Notes: a model not told the origin generated them from the sequence alone. 64,000 nt of DNA from Enterococcus cecorum DSM 20682 = ATCC 43198 (GCF_000407565.1 NZ_ASWI01000004.1:1-64000), one strand, 5' to 3'. Positions 36,484-46,685 are shown, counted from the stretch's first letter. Numbers and translations are program-made.

Positions 36484-39400
36484 ATGGCAGATTAATCGTG
36501 TAGGATTACAAAATTTTTGGTATTACCAAGATCAAGTTTTTGAGTTCGCTCAAGGAAAGCTTTTATTGAGAGGTTCAAATGGTTCTGGAAAATCAGTGAC
36601 TACTCAAAGTTTGTTGCCACCATTATTAGACGGAATAACCAGAGCAAACCGCTTAGATTCATTTGGCAGTACCTCTAGAAAAATTGAAGACTATCTATTA
36701 GGGGAAGAAGAAGTTTCAGGAAAAGACGAAGCTACTGGATATTTGTTTATTGAATACAAAAAAACAAATAGCGAAGAATATTTTACTAGTGGCATGGGCC
36801 TCAATTTTAAACGTGGAGGGCAATTGCGAAAATGGTTCTTCGCCATAGATGATCATAGCCGCATAGGTATGGATTTCAATTTATATCAATCTTCAGTTGA
36901 TGGACGGATCTACTTATCACGACTGCAACTAAAGAATTTAATCGTGGATGGTAAACACGGTAAATTGTTTGATGATGCAAAAAGTTATCAACGTTATATC
37001 AATGACCGTATCTTTGGCTTTCAATCGATGGAACAGTATAATGATTTGATACAATTACTTATTCGACTAAGAGCACCCAAACTTTCTCGAGATTTTAAAC
37101 CGTCTGTTATTTATGAGATTTTACAGTCATCATTACCGGTTTTAGATAGTGATACCTTATTACCGTTGACCCAAACGATTCAAAACATCGATGATAATCA
37201 CGATCAATTAGATACTTTGCTAGATGAAACAAAACAATTATCGCGTTTTTTACGTTATTATCAGCAGTATCAAGAAGAATTAACTGCTCAAATTGCTGAA
37301 AATTGGTTAGAAAAAGATGCTATTGTTCAAGACATATCTGCTAAATTAACACAATTAAAGCAAAGTATAGATAGTCTCAATCAAGAACTCAGCCAAAAAG
37401 AAAATCAGCTTAAAGAATTAAAAATAAGACAACCGGTTCTCGAAAATACAGTAAGTGAGCTAAAAAATCATGAAGGTTTCCAATTGATTCAACGCGCTAA
37501 AGATTTACAAGATAGCTTTAATAAGGTTCGTAAAAGATTAGAAGAAATAGAAAATCAATTACATCAAAAGCTTGAAAAGAAGCAAGAAACTAGCAAAAAA
37601 ATTGATGAATTGCAGACAACTATGTATCAAACAGAAAAAGAGTTAAATGATTATCTAGAAAGCGCCAGTCAATATATTGAAGATCTATCATTAGAGTATA
37701 TCCATCAAAATATTTGTGCTAAACTCTTTGAAAAATTAACTCGAGAAGATGAACAATACTTAATGAAAGAAGTTACTAAAAAAGAACAATTCATTCAAAA
37801 AATCATTCAACAAATGAGAAATTTAAGTAAGTTAGCGATTGAAGAAAAGGAAAAAAGTAACGAATTAGCTGAACTACAAAAAATATTGGATGAATTAAAA
37901 CGTGATCAAAGTCAATGGCAGCAAGGATTTGTTGATGAAGTACAGAAGTGGAAAGAACAAATAAATGCGTGGCGTGCTAAAAGTCCAGTTATGATTGCAG
38001 ATGAAGTTATCCAACAAGTGTATTATCAATTAGATCAAATTCAAGTAACGGATGAATTCGTTTCTGAAGTATTTCTCTTGCCTCTAAAAACTGTATTTGA
38101 ACAAGCTAATGAACAAATATTGCATCATATTCAATCAACCAATGTAATAATCGAGCAAAAGGAGAGTAAGTTACGAGGACTACAAGTAGAAATCGAAACT
38201 TGGAAAAATGAACGTGATCCAATTCCTGCTCGTTCATTGATCCGCCAAGAGAATAGAAATCATCTAAATGAAAGTCAAAAGCAATATGCCTTCTTTGAAT
38301 TAATCGACTTTAAATCAGACATTACTGATGAGCAAAAAAATATCTTAGAGGGCACGTTGTATAGTTCAGGGCTGTTAGATGCACTGGTTGCAAAAGAAAA
38401 ATTAGATTTAGCAGATGATATTCAGATTGTGGCAAATCCGCAGTTACTGTGTTCGACATTAGCGGATTATTGTGAAGTTGCCGCAGATACACCTGGAGAA
38501 TTAGTTGAACTTGTAGCAGAATTTTTACAAACCATTTTAGTTGACGAGGGTAAAGAGGGATGTCCGTCGATATATTTAGATGGTCATTTTGAGTTAGCAG
38601 GTATTTATGGGAAGATGGTTCCTAATTATCAAGCGAGTTTTATTGGAAAATTGAGTCGCGAAAGATATCGACAACAAAAAATTGCAGAATTAACAGAAGA
38701 GGTTAATCAATTAGCAAAAGAAATATCGCTTCTTCAACAGCAATTAGAGACATATCGTCTTGAGCAATCACGTCAAAGAGAATATTTATCCCTGATTCCC
38801 GATACAGAACAAATTAGAGAAGCAATGAAACAATATCGATCAGTTAGCGAAAAAATCAACGTACGTATAGAAGAAATTCAACGGAAAAATCAGATTTATC
38901 TTGCATTAAAACAGAAAATAGCTGATGTCAATCGAGAAATCATGCTACAGACGCAAAAAGAAAGAATCACGCCAAAGCTAGAAAGTTACGAAGAAGCCTT
39001 GGTATTTTTGAAAAACTATCAGGCAGATATGCAAGCAAGCTTTAGACAATATGATCAACTATATGTCCAAAAGAAGCATGAAAAGGAACTATCTCAGCAA
39101 TTAGCGGATATTCATCAAGATATCGCTATTATCGAGCAAAGTAATCAACAGTATCTACAGGAAGAAAATACCTTACAGCAACAGATAACTGAAAATACAG
39201 CCCAACAAGAATTACAAAACATTTCAGAAATAAAACAACGAATTAATGAAAAAGAAGAGGAATTAACTGAAGTAAAAGATAAAATTGAAGAAACACGAAA
39301 TCAAAAAGAACAATTAAATATGCAATTGGCTTTAGAAAAATCTCAGTATTTATTACAGCAAGAAAATTATGAAAAAAATGCACCAGTAAATATTCTATGG

Positions 39401-40531
39401 AAAAAGTTAATTCAAACACATTTACAAATTGAAGATACAGAAAGATTGCAACGTGAGGCGCAAAAAATAGCTCGTCCAAAAGATTTTGATTTACTTTTTA
39501 AAAATGAAAGAAAGTTAGAAGATGAATTTAGATACTTAGCTGATAATGTGCGCGAATATCAGCCAAAAATGAGTCGTGAAGTGGATGTTTCTACTGATTT
39601 AACACAAGAAGATGATTCGATACAAACTTTTAAAAACTATTCTCAGAGATTAATCGCCACTTTCAGATTGGACCAACAAAGTCTAGGACCAAACGAGCTT
39701 TTATCGTTTTTGGAAAATCAGATAGCTATTGTCAAAAATACTTTAAAGGCTGATGATGAAAAACTATTTAAACAAATTATATTTGACTCTGTTGGTAAAG
39801 TCCTCCGCGCATTAATTGAGCGGGCATTTATTTGGGTTGAAGAGATTGATCAATTGCTAAAGAGCCGTAAAAATTCTCAAGGACTAAAGCTTTCTTTACG
39901 TTTGAAAAATATAGGTGCTCAAAACGAACACGAATTGGGTACTAAAGATTTAATTGCTTTATTAAGAAAAGATCCAATTACATTAAATGAATCAGATAGT
40001 AGACTTTTAGTTGAACACTTTCAATCAAAAATTCAAGATGCTAAAGAATTGATTGCAGATGAGAGCACAGAGGGTAATTTATCGAGTGCTATCGCTGAAG
40101 TATTGGATTATCGAAAATGGTTTACTTTTGAATTGCAATTTAGACGTGCAAATGAAAATTATCCTTGGCGTCCATTATCCGATAACCAATTTAATATTTT
40201 TAGTGGTGGAGAGAAGGCTATTTCCATGTATTTACCACTGTTTGCGGCCGTATATGCTCGGTACGAAGAGGCTAGTGATTACGCTCCGTATATTATTACG
40301 TTGGATGAAGCATTTGCTGGTGTGGATGAGCTAAATATTGAAGATTTATTTGCTACTTGCGAGGAGTTAGGCTTCAATTATATCTTTAACTCTCAAGCTT
40401 TATATGGAGAATATGCAAGTGTTAGTGCTTTAGCGACTTATGAATTAATTCGTCCGCAAAATGCGCCTGTCGTATCAACCATTAAATATTTATGGAATGG
40501 GCATCAAAAGCAGGTGAGTCCAATTGAGTAA
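36473..40531 (+). CDS. jetC: Wadjet protein JetC, SMC/MukB-like ATPase
   Basis: A 1352-residue SMC-like motor. Walker A GSNGSGKS is at residues 34-41. Long coiled coils run through the middle (about 240-400 and 680-980) with a hinge-like globular part near 590-690. The signature FSGGEKA is at 1243-1249, and Walker B YIITLDEAFAG at 1273-1283. All ATPase parts are intact. With JetA and JetB it would extrude DNA loops and measure circle size. It overlaps jetB by 11 bases and jetD by eight. Confidence 0.93.
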   Translation: MKNKWQINRVGLQNFWYYQDQVFEFAQGKLLLRGSNGSGKSVTTQSLLPPLLDGITRANRLDSFGSTSRKIEDYLLGEEEVSGKDEATGYLFIEYKKTNSEEYFTSGMGLNFKRGGQLRKWFFAIDDHSRIGMDFNLYQSSVDGRIYLSRLQLKNLIVDGKHGKLFDDAKSYQRYINDRIFGFQSMEQYNDLIQLLIRLRAPKLSRDFKPSVIYEILQSSLPVLDSDTLLPLTQTIQNIDDNHDQLDTLLDETKQLSRFLRYYQQYQEELTAQIAENWLEKDAIVQDISAKLTQLKQSIDSLNQELSQKENQLKELKIRQPVLENTVSELKNHEGFQLIQRAKDLQDSFNKVRKRLEEIENQLHQKLEKKQETSKKIDELQTTMYQTEKELNDYLESASQYIEDLSLEYIHQNICAKLFEKLTREDEQYLMKEVTKKEQFIQKIIQQMRNLSKLAIEEKEKSNELAELQKILDELKRDQSQWQQGFVDEVQKWKEQINAWRAKSPVMIADEVIQQVYYQLDQIQVTDEFVSEVFLLPLKTVFEQANEQILHHIQSTNVIIEQKESKLRGLQVEIETWKNERDPIPARSLIRQENRNHLNESQKQYAFFELIDFKSDITDEQKNILEGTLYSSGLLDALVAKEKLDLADDIQIVANPQLLCSTLADYCEVAADTPGELVELVAEFLQTILVDEGKEGCPSIYLDGHFELAGIYGKMVPNYQASFIGKLSRERYRQQKIAELTEEVNQLAKEISLLQQQLETYRLEQSRQREYLSLIPDTEQIREAMKQYRSVSEKINVRIEEIQRKNQIYLALKQKIADVNREIMLQTQKERITPKLESYEEALVFLKNYQADMQASFRQYDQLYVQKKHEKELSQQLADIHQDIAIIEQSNQQYLQEENTLQQQITENTAQQELQNISEIKQRINEKEEELTEVKDKIEETRNQKEQLNMQLALEKSQYLLQQENYEKNAPVNILWKKLIQTHLQIEDTERLQREAQKIARPKDFDLLFKNERKLEDEFRYLADNVREYQPKMSREVDVSTDLTQEDDSIQTFKNYSQRLIATFRLDQQSLGPNELLSFLENQIAIVKNTLKADDEKLFKQIIFDSVGKVLRALIERAFIWVEEIDQLLKSRKNSQGLKLSLRLKNIGAQNEHELGTKDLIALLRKDPITLNESDSRLLVEHFQSKIQDAKELIADESTEGNLSSAIAEVLDYRKWFTFELQFRRANENYPWRPLSDNQFNIFSGGEKAISMYLPLFAAVYARYEEASDYAPYIITLDEAFAGVDELNIEDLFATCEELGFNYIFNSQALYGEYASVSALATYELIRPQNAPVVSTIKYLWNGHQKQVSPIE

Positions 40532-41765
40532 ATTGCAAGCTAAAAAATATTTTCAAGAACCTATCTTTGTGTGGCTTGCTCAACGATTACGAAAAAATTA
40601 TTATCATAAAAAGGCATTTGGTTCGCGAGTTAAACTACCGAATGATGTGGATTTATTACCGCTATATCGTTTTTTAGGACTAGGCAGTGTTCAAAGTCGT
40701 AGTTATCAGCAGCTTTCTATTAAGCAATTTGAAGCTGCATTACAACAAAGTAAATTTGAGCTTTCCTTATCTGAATATGTGTATCTTTTTGATGACACTG
40801 AATTAATAGATAAGGAAACTGAAAAACAAAATTATGAAGCAAGCTTTCAGGAATTCTTACAAAAACTAAAACCATTTTCGTTGGATTTTGAACATCTTTT
40901 AAGTAAAAAGCAGTTACAAGAATGGTTTGAAAAAGAAAATTTATCAGCATTTCAACAAGTGGATATTGCTTTTAGTCAATTACCACAAGATTTTACGAGA
41001 CTGCCTTTTTTTGCTTATCAAATTACTGGCAATCCACATGCTTTTGATAAATCACAACCAGTGGGAGAGTTATTCTTACAAATTTTAAGCACTAAATATT
41101 TAGAAAATATCCGTCAAGATTCTGATTTTTTAGCCCAAGCAGAGATTGAACAATTACTTTACCAACAAGTGTATTTGTTGAAAGATGATATTTTAAACTT
41201 TGTTGCGCTACATCGGATTTCAGGATATGTTAATCATCAAGAAGTGCCTGTTTGGCGGTCAATTGCGAACTCAGATATGTCTTGGAATGCATCAGTTAGA
41301 GAATTGTTGAAAGTTGATGAATTAAGACCAGTAAATTATCCTTTTGTGATTCTAGTTGAGAATTCAGGCGTGTATTCTCTATTACTTGAGCGTTTCCCTG
41401 ATTTACCGCTTTTATGTACCAGTGGACAGATGAAATTTGCCGTTTGGGTTGCATTGCGAAAATTGACGCAACAGCAAAAGGTTCAGCTGTATTATGCAGG
41501 AGATATGGATCCAGAAGGTTTGTTAATGGCAGATAAGTTATCGAAAGCATTTTTAAAACGAATCTCTTTTTTGGCGATGGATAAGGAAGCCTTTGAACAG
41601 GGAAAAGAGAGAAAGATATACGAGATGAATCGTCTAAAAAAGATGAATCAAATTGAAAATGAAGGATTAAAGCAACTGATTCCATTGATTCAGCAAAATC
41701 AGGTTTGCTATCAAGAAGGATGCATCGATTATTTGATTCAGCAAATTGAACAAATACTATCTTAA
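40524..41765 (+). CDS. jetD: Wadjet nuclease JetD (DUF2399, Toprim)
   Basis: The nuclease that cuts small circular DNA once the motor stalls. It is 413 residues, with an N-terminal arm (DUF3323-like, residues 1-170) and a C-terminal Toprim-like domain. In that domain VENSG (about residue 279, acidic) and YYAGDMDPEG (about 325-333, DxD) give the expected metal ligands. The start is TTG 40524, after AGGTGAG. It is the last gene, followed by a strong terminator. Active-site residues look complete, so the system could be functional. Confidence 0.88.
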   Translation: MSKLQAKKYFQEPIFVWLAQRLRKNYYHKKAFGSRVKLPNDVDLLPLYRFLGLGSVQSRSYQQLSIKQFEAALQQSKFELSLSEYVYLFDDTELIDKETEKQNYEASFQEFLQKLKPFSLDFEHLLSKKQLQEWFEKENLSAFQQVDIAFSQLPQDFTRLPFFAYQITGNPHAFDKSQPVGELFLQILSTKYLENIRQDSDFLAQAEIEQLLYQQVYLLKDDILNFVALHRISGYVNHQEVPVWRSIANSDMSWNASVRELLKVDELRPVNYPFVILVENSGVYSLLLERFPDLPLLCTSGQMKFAVWVALRKLTQQQKVQLYYAGDMDPEGLLMADKLSKAFLKRISFLAMDKEAFEQGKERKIYEMNRLKKMNQIENEGLKQLIPLIQQNQVCYQEGCIDYLIQQIEQILS

Positions 41766-41773
41766 TTGAAACA

Positions 41774-41816
41774 AAAGAACCATCCTCCCCTTTTTGGGAG
41801 AGTGATGGTTCTTTTT
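41774..41816. terminator. Bidirectional terminator
   Basis: AAAGAACCATC and TCCC pair with GGGA and GATGGTTCTTTTT. It serves jetD and the convergent metal ATPase. Confidence 0.9.
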
Positions 41817-43614
41817 AGTCATTATGGGCACGTAAAGCACTGACAATAGCAACGACATCTACCACTTCTTGGAACACAGCACCGATAAAGGTTGGAATCA
41901 ATCCAAATGAAGCGATAAACATCAAGACCACACAGACAGCAATCCCGATGAGTACTGATTGTTGGGCTATTTTTACGGTATCTTTAGCAATCGTAATACT
42001 TTGCGCGACTTTGCTAAAATCATCTTTTAAAATGACGACATCTGCAGTTTCACTGGCAGCCGTTGCCCCGTGAGCGCCCATCGCAATTCCGACACTCGCA
42101 GTGGCAAGCGCAGGAGCATCATTAATTCCATCGCCAACCATCGCCGTTAGTCCATGATTTGCAATGGTTTCTTGGATATGGCTAATTTTTTCTTCGGGTA
42201 GACATTCAGCAAAGACATCTTCAGTATCAATGCCGACTGCTTTAGCCACTTTTTGGGCAGCTAATTTTTTATCGCCTGTTACCATAATTAAGTGTTTTAT
42301 GCCTAGATTGCGCAGTTGTTGAATCGTCTGTTTAGCTTCTGGACGTAAAGTATCAGTAAAGGTAAAGTGACCGAGATATTGGCCATTTTGTGCGACAAAG
42401 ACACTGGTTTTATTGGTCAAATCTCGAGGAAGCCCCCTTTGAATCAGACTGCTCTTACCTATCATGTAAGTATGGTTCTTAACGCTACCTTTAATTCCTT
42501 GCCCTTTGATTTCACTAATGGCATCAATTGGTAAAAATTCGATTTGTTGATTTTTGGCTTCTTGGACGATACTTCTAGCCAGAATATGAGTAGAGTTTTG
42601 TTCTAGACTTGCTACAATTTGTAAGAAATCAATCGTTGAAATAGCATCGGTATGTGCAATATTTTCAACTTTCAATATTCCTGAAGTGATGGTCCCTGTT
42701 TTATCAAAGGCAATATTTTTTAAAGAGGCAAGTTTTTCAATGGCGGTACCATTTTTCACGACGATGCCATAGCGACTTTCACGACTCATCCCAGCAACGA
42801 AAGCAATTGGAGCTGCTAAAATTAATGGACATGGAGAAGCAACGACCATGACTTGGGCAAAACGAATGGGGTCTTTACTTAAATACCACGCAATGCCACC
42901 TAGTAGATAAGCAAGTAAGGTAAATGGAATGGCATATCTATCCGCCATCCGGACAAAGCTTGCTGGTGTTTCGCTGGATTGTTGTACCAGTTGCACCAAG
43001 CGTTGGTAATGACTATCTACGGCTAAATGCGTTACTTTTAAATGTAAACTGACATCACCATTGATTGCCCCTGACATCAAGTTTTCTCCCTGTTTCTTTT
43101 CAACAGGAATGGATTCACCGGTTAGGGAAGCTTCATTAATGGTCGCTACTTCATCTAATAATTCACCATCGATTGGAATCATTTCATTTGGTTTGACGAC
43201 AATTGTTTGCCCTATTTTGATTTTTTCTAGTGGATAATCGACTAATTCTTCCTCTTCAATCACGTGAGCAATTTCGGGGGTTTGGTCGAGTAAGCTTTGT
43301 AATTCTTGGTTTGCTTTTTTTCCAGCATAATTTTCCAATGATTCGCCACCAGTAAGCATAATAAGAACGACTAAGCTTGCCCAGTATTCGCCAACGATTA
43401 GTGTTGAGACAATAGCGGTGATGGCCAAGATATCAACACCGAAATTTCCTTGACTTAAGGTTTGAATCATTTCAATTAACATCGAAAATGCAATAATACT
43501 ACTGATTACCGTTACGATGACTTGTGCTGCTAACTCTTGATGAAAAACAAATTGCAAAATAAGTGCAGTCACGCCAATTAGAATAGTTATATATAATTTT
43601 TTTTGATCAGACAT
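41815..43614 (-). CDS. P1B-type metal-exporting ATPase
   Basis: A 599-residue metal ATPase without an N-terminal metal-binding domain. It has TGES at 165-168, the ion-pathway SPC in ASPCPLILAAP (260-262), phosphorylation site DKTGT at 304-308, and GDGINDAP near 500. SPC is the P1B-4 hallmark (Fe2+/Co2+/Zn2+ export). However, the last helix reads FQEVVDVVAIVSALR, not the HEGGT form usual in P1B-4; QExxD is nearer to P1B-5. PerR-like and Fur-like boxes upstream favour iron export in a PfeT/FrvA-like role. This is inference; the metal remains open. Confidence 0.85.
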   Translation of the reverse strand: MSDQKKLYITILIGVTALILQFVFHQELAAQVIVTVISSIIAFSMLIEMIQTLSQGNFGVDILAITAIVSTLIVGEYWASLVVLIMLTGGESLENYAGKKANQELQSLLDQTPEIAHVIEEEELVDYPLEKIKIGQTIVVKPNEMIPIDGELLDEVATINEASLTGESIPVEKKQGENLMSGAINGDVSLHLKVTHLAVDSHYQRLVQLVQQSSETPASFVRMADRYAIPFTLLAYLLGGIAWYLSKDPIRFAQVMVVASPCPLILAAPIAFVAGMSRESRYGIVVKNGTAIEKLASLKNIAFDKTGTITSGILKVENIAHTDAISTIDFLQIVASLEQNSTHILARSIVQEAKNQQIEFLPIDAISEIKGQGIKGSVKNHTYMIGKSSLIQRGLPRDLTNKTSVFVAQNGQYLGHFTFTDTLRPEAKQTIQQLRNLGIKHLIMVTGDKKLAAQKVAKAVGIDTEDVFAECLPEEKISHIQETIANHGLTAMVGDGINDAPALATASVGIAMGAHGATAASETADVVILKDDFSKVAQSITIAKDTVKIAQQSVLIGIAVCVVLMFIASFGLIPTFIGAVFQEVVDVVAIVSALRAHND

Positions 43615-43680
43615 TTTTGCTCCCCTCTTTCATCTTGAGTATAGCACTCAAATGACTTAATTGATAATGAAAGAAACTAA

Positions 43681-43702
43681 TTGAGAACGATAATCGTTGA
43701 TA
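43681..43702. promoter_or_regulatory. Fur-like box
   Basis: The perfect palindrome AACGAT-A-ATCGTT (43686-43698) lies within TTGAGAACGATAATCG, which differs at two symmetrical places from the usual Fur GAGAATGATAATCATT. It is about 40 bases upstream of a TATACT with TG extension (43643-43638, minus) that should start the ATPase transcript. Confidence 0.5.
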
Positions 43703-43726
43703 TATGCAATTGATAATCTTTTTCAA

Positions 43727-43741
43727 TTATAATTATTATAA
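43727..43741. promoter_or_regulatory. PerR-box match
   Basis: TTATAATTATTATAA is an exact match to the PerR consensus TTATAATNATTATAA. It lies in the divergent region, 113 bases from the ATPase start and about 185 from yhgE. AT-rich DNA makes a chance match possible, but the Fur-like box alongside supports metal or peroxide control. Confidence 0.55.
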
Positions 43742-43789
43742 ATTAAGTTAAAACAAGCCAAACCATACAAAATTTGGTAAAATAAAACT

Positions 43790-43834
43790 AAGGATGTGAG
43801 GCGGATCGGTCAGCTCCAAGCAGCTAAGGTTGTC
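43790..43834 (+). repeat. Left half of palindromic repeat unit A
   Basis: AAGGATGTGAGGCGG-TCGGTCAGCTCCAAGCAGCTAAG-TTGTC matches the left arm of the palindrome at 27933 with few changes. The right arm is absent. Confidence 0.85.
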
Positions 43835-43926
43835 AGAATTAATAGAAAAATCTGATAGAAAAAAGTAAGATGTGCTTTTTTTAGATAGTAATTATAATGA
43901 ATAGATAAAGAATAAGTGAGGATGTG

Positions 43927-46653
43927 ATGACGATGAAAACAATCAGAGCGATTAAAGAACTTTACCTTATGGATTGGCGTCGAATTTTTGCCGTTCCTAC
44001 AGCAGTATTCTTGGTGATAGCGATGTTGATTTTACCTTCACTGTATGCTTGGTTTAATATCAAAGCTTTGTGGGACCCTTATGGTAATACCGGAGATTTG
44101 CCAATTGCGGTGTATAATGCCGATGCTGGAGTGAATTTAGAAGGAAAGAAAATTGATATTGGACAAATGGTCAGCGAACAGCTCCATCAAAATCATCAAT
44201 TAGGCTGGACTTTTGTGAAATCCAAAGACGTATTAGAAGATGGGGTTCGTTCAGGAAAATATTATGCTGGCATTTATTTACCAAAGAATTTTTCAAAAGA
44301 TTTAGTCAGTTTTATAGGAGGAACGATTGAAAAGCCTGAAATAAAGTATTTTTACAATGCTAAAATCAATGCCATCGCCCCTAAAATAACTGATAAAGGC
44401 GCCTCAACATTACAAAGTGAGATTACGGATAATTTTATCGCAACTTCTAGTCAAATTTTAGCTGAAACGATGAACAAAGCCGGTGTTTCCTTAGAGACCA
44501 ACTATGGCGAAATTGAACATTTAAGCCAATTATTGATGAAGACTAACGACAATTTAGCGCAAATGGATGCGTATGTGAATCAGTTAAAAGATTTACAACA
44601 AAAATTACCTGAAATTAAGGAAAAATATGCTTTAGCGCAAAAAGTTCCGGATTATTATCCAGAAATCAATCGTCTGGCAGATAAATTAATTGCGGTCAAC
44701 CAACATACCAATCAGCTAGATCAGGTAGGAAAGACGCTTTTAAAGGTGCAAAAACAACTGCCGACGATTCAACAGGTACCTAACCGTTTAGATCAATTAA
44801 ATCAAGACTTCTCGAAAGTGCAGCCAATTTTAACTAAGAGTATAGAAGAAGCAAAGGGTGCGATTAGTTTAGTAAGCCAAGTGCAAGGGTTAGTACCAAC
44901 GATTCAAGATTTTAATGACAAATCGAATCAATTACTGACAGATTCCATCGATGGTGCACAAAAATTCCAGGAAGCTTTGCCAAGTATTGAAAATAGTTTG
45001 AATTTGCAATTACAAACACTTTTACTCTTTTCACAAACCATGAGCGTCTTTTTAGACCAACTTAGTCAAGATTTGCAAGTAGTTGATCAAGCGCAACTTA
45101 CCCCTGAGCAACGCCAACAACTACAAATGCTAGTCACAAAAATAGATGAACGAGTGAATCAAACGAAACAAACGATTGAAAAACAAATTCAATATTTAGA
45201 AGTACTAGGGAAAATTACGGGTAAAGATTTTAGCAAGTCTATCAGTCAATTAAATCAATTGTTAGCTAAAATCACCCAAATGCAAGAAAAGGCTAGACAA
45301 ATCAATGGCGTGCTTGCTAATTTACCAAATCAATTAACAACTGCACAGAAGTTAGTGAGTCAACTTCAAGGGATAAACAATGATTTTAACCGTTTCTTGC
45401 AAGGAATAGATTTAACTGGATTAAGTAGCAAAATCAATGATACTTTAAGCAATCAATTATTGCCAATCCTTAAAGACAGCCAAAAAGTATTAGGTGAGGT
45501 TAGCAAAATTGACTTAAAAGATCTATTAGATAAGACAAATCGCGTGTTAAATCAAGGTATTCAAATTTTAGAAACAGTTTCTACGGATTTACCTAGTTAT
45601 CAACAAAAACTTCAAGCAGCTAACCAACTTGCGAAAAGTCATATGGGCGAATTTACGAATGGTGTGAATCAAGCAGTGCAATTCTATCAAAATGATTGGC
45701 CACAAACCAAACAAAAATTGGCCCAAGCAAGTCAATTTGCACAACAAGATTTGCCAGTGATTGAAAGAGATTATCGACAAGCACTCAAACAAATTGATGC
45801 GAAAATGCCTGAATTAGATCAAACCATTCAGCAGGTGAATACGTTTATCAATCAAGATTGGCCAGTGGTACGTACAGCCATCCAAAAATCAGCGCAAGCC
45901 TTGCAAGTAGGCGAAACCAAATTGCCATTGGATGAACTAATCGAATTGTTGAAAGTGAATGCTCAAAAAGAAGCCGATTTCTTTAAAGAACCTGTGAAAT
46001 TAAAAACTACGGCCTTTTATCCAATTAAGAATAACGGTTCGGCTAGTGCACCGTTTTATACGGCACTTTGTCTATGGGTGGGCTCATTATTACTTTCAAG
46101 TTTAGCAAGTACGAGTGTGTATCTGAACGAACGTCAAAAAGGCAAATATACTTTACGTGAACAATTCTTTGCTCGTATGCTCTCGTTCTTAACGATAGGA
46201 CTCGGCCAAAGCTTAATTGTTGTACTGGGTAATCTGTATTTATTGAATGTCAGTGTCACAAATCCAGGTTGGTATATTGCTTTTACTGTCTTTATTGGGC
46301 TTACCTTTATGTCGATTATTTATGTGCTTGTTAGTCTTTTTGGCAATGTCGGTAAAGGTCTGGGAATTATCTTGCTGGTGCTTTCGATTTCAGGTGGAGG
46401 CGGAAACTATCCAATTCAAGTTTCCGGTGCATTCTTTAGATGGATTAATCCATGGTTGCCATTTACGTATGCGGTCAACCTACTTAGAGAAGCAACAGGT
46501 GGCATTTATGCAAGAAATATGTGGGTAGATATCATCTTCTTGATTTGCGCTGGATTATTATTTGTCATTTTTGGCACCATCTTCTTCCCAACAAACGACG
46601 CCATGGTGAAAAAATTCAACCACCGCACCAAAAACAGCCACTTCTTTCACTAA
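43927..46653 (+). CDS. YhgE/Pip-family membrane protein
   Basis: A 908-residue protein of the YhgE/Pip (phage infection protein) family. One membrane helix near the N-terminus (residues 17-40, FAVPTAVFLVIAMLILPSLYAWFNIKALWDPYG, which has the family signature). Then follows a large extracytoplasmic region of coiled-coil repeats (about 40-700), then five or six C-terminal helices of the ABC-2 type. Pip is a phage receptor in Lactococcus; relatives include ESX-associated EsaA. ATG 43927 has AGG five bases upstream; ATG 43933 is also possible. It is flanked by two half copies of the palindromic repeat. Confidence 0.88.
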   Translation: MTMKTIRAIKELYLMDWRRIFAVPTAVFLVIAMLILPSLYAWFNIKALWDPYGNTGDLPIAVYNADAGVNLEGKKIDIGQMVSEQLHQNHQLGWTFVKSKDVLEDGVRSGKYYAGIYLPKNFSKDLVSFIGGTIEKPEIKYFYNAKINAIAPKITDKGASTLQSEITDNFIATSSQILAETMNKAGVSLETNYGEIEHLSQLLMKTNDNLAQMDAYVNQLKDLQQKLPEIKEKYALAQKVPDYYPEINRLADKLIAVNQHTNQLDQVGKTLLKVQKQLPTIQQVPNRLDQLNQDFSKVQPILTKSIEEAKGAISLVSQVQGLVPTIQDFNDKSNQLLTDSIDGAQKFQEALPSIENSLNLQLQTLLLFSQTMSVFLDQLSQDLQVVDQAQLTPEQRQQLQMLVTKIDERVNQTKQTIEKQIQYLEVLGKITGKDFSKSISQLNQLLAKITQMQEKARQINGVLANLPNQLTTAQKLVSQLQGINNDFNRFLQGIDLTGLSSKINDTLSNQLLPILKDSQKVLGEVSKIDLKDLLDKTNRVLNQGIQILETVSTDLPSYQQKLQAANQLAKSHMGEFTNGVNQAVQFYQNDWPQTKQKLAQASQFAQQDLPVIERDYRQALKQIDAKMPELDQTIQQVNTFINQDWPVVRTAIQKSAQALQVGETKLPLDELIELLKVNAQKEADFFKEPVKLKTTAFYPIKNNGSASAPFYTALCLWVGSLLLSSLASTSVYLNERQKGKYTLREQFFARMLSFLTIGLGQSLIVVLGNLYLLNVSVTNPGWYIAFTVFIGLTFMSIIYVLVSLFGNVGKGLGIILLVLSISGGGGNYPIQVSGAFFRWINPWLPFTYAVNLLREATGGIYARNMWVDIIFLICAGLLFVIFGTIFFPTNDAMVKKFNHRTKNSHFFH

Positions 46654-46685
46654 GGATGTGAGGCGGGTCGGTCAGCTCCAAGCAT
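46652..46685 (+). repeat. Left half of palindromic repeat unit A
   Basis: The same 33 bases as at 43790-43822 with one difference, starting inside the TAA stop of the yhgE-like gene, then diverging after CCAAGCA. Confidence 0.85.

Noticed and set aside
43615..43926. A gene in the gap between the metal ATPase and the yhgE-like gene
   Set aside because: Only short frames without ribosome sites; the gap is explained by regulatory boxes and a half repeat.
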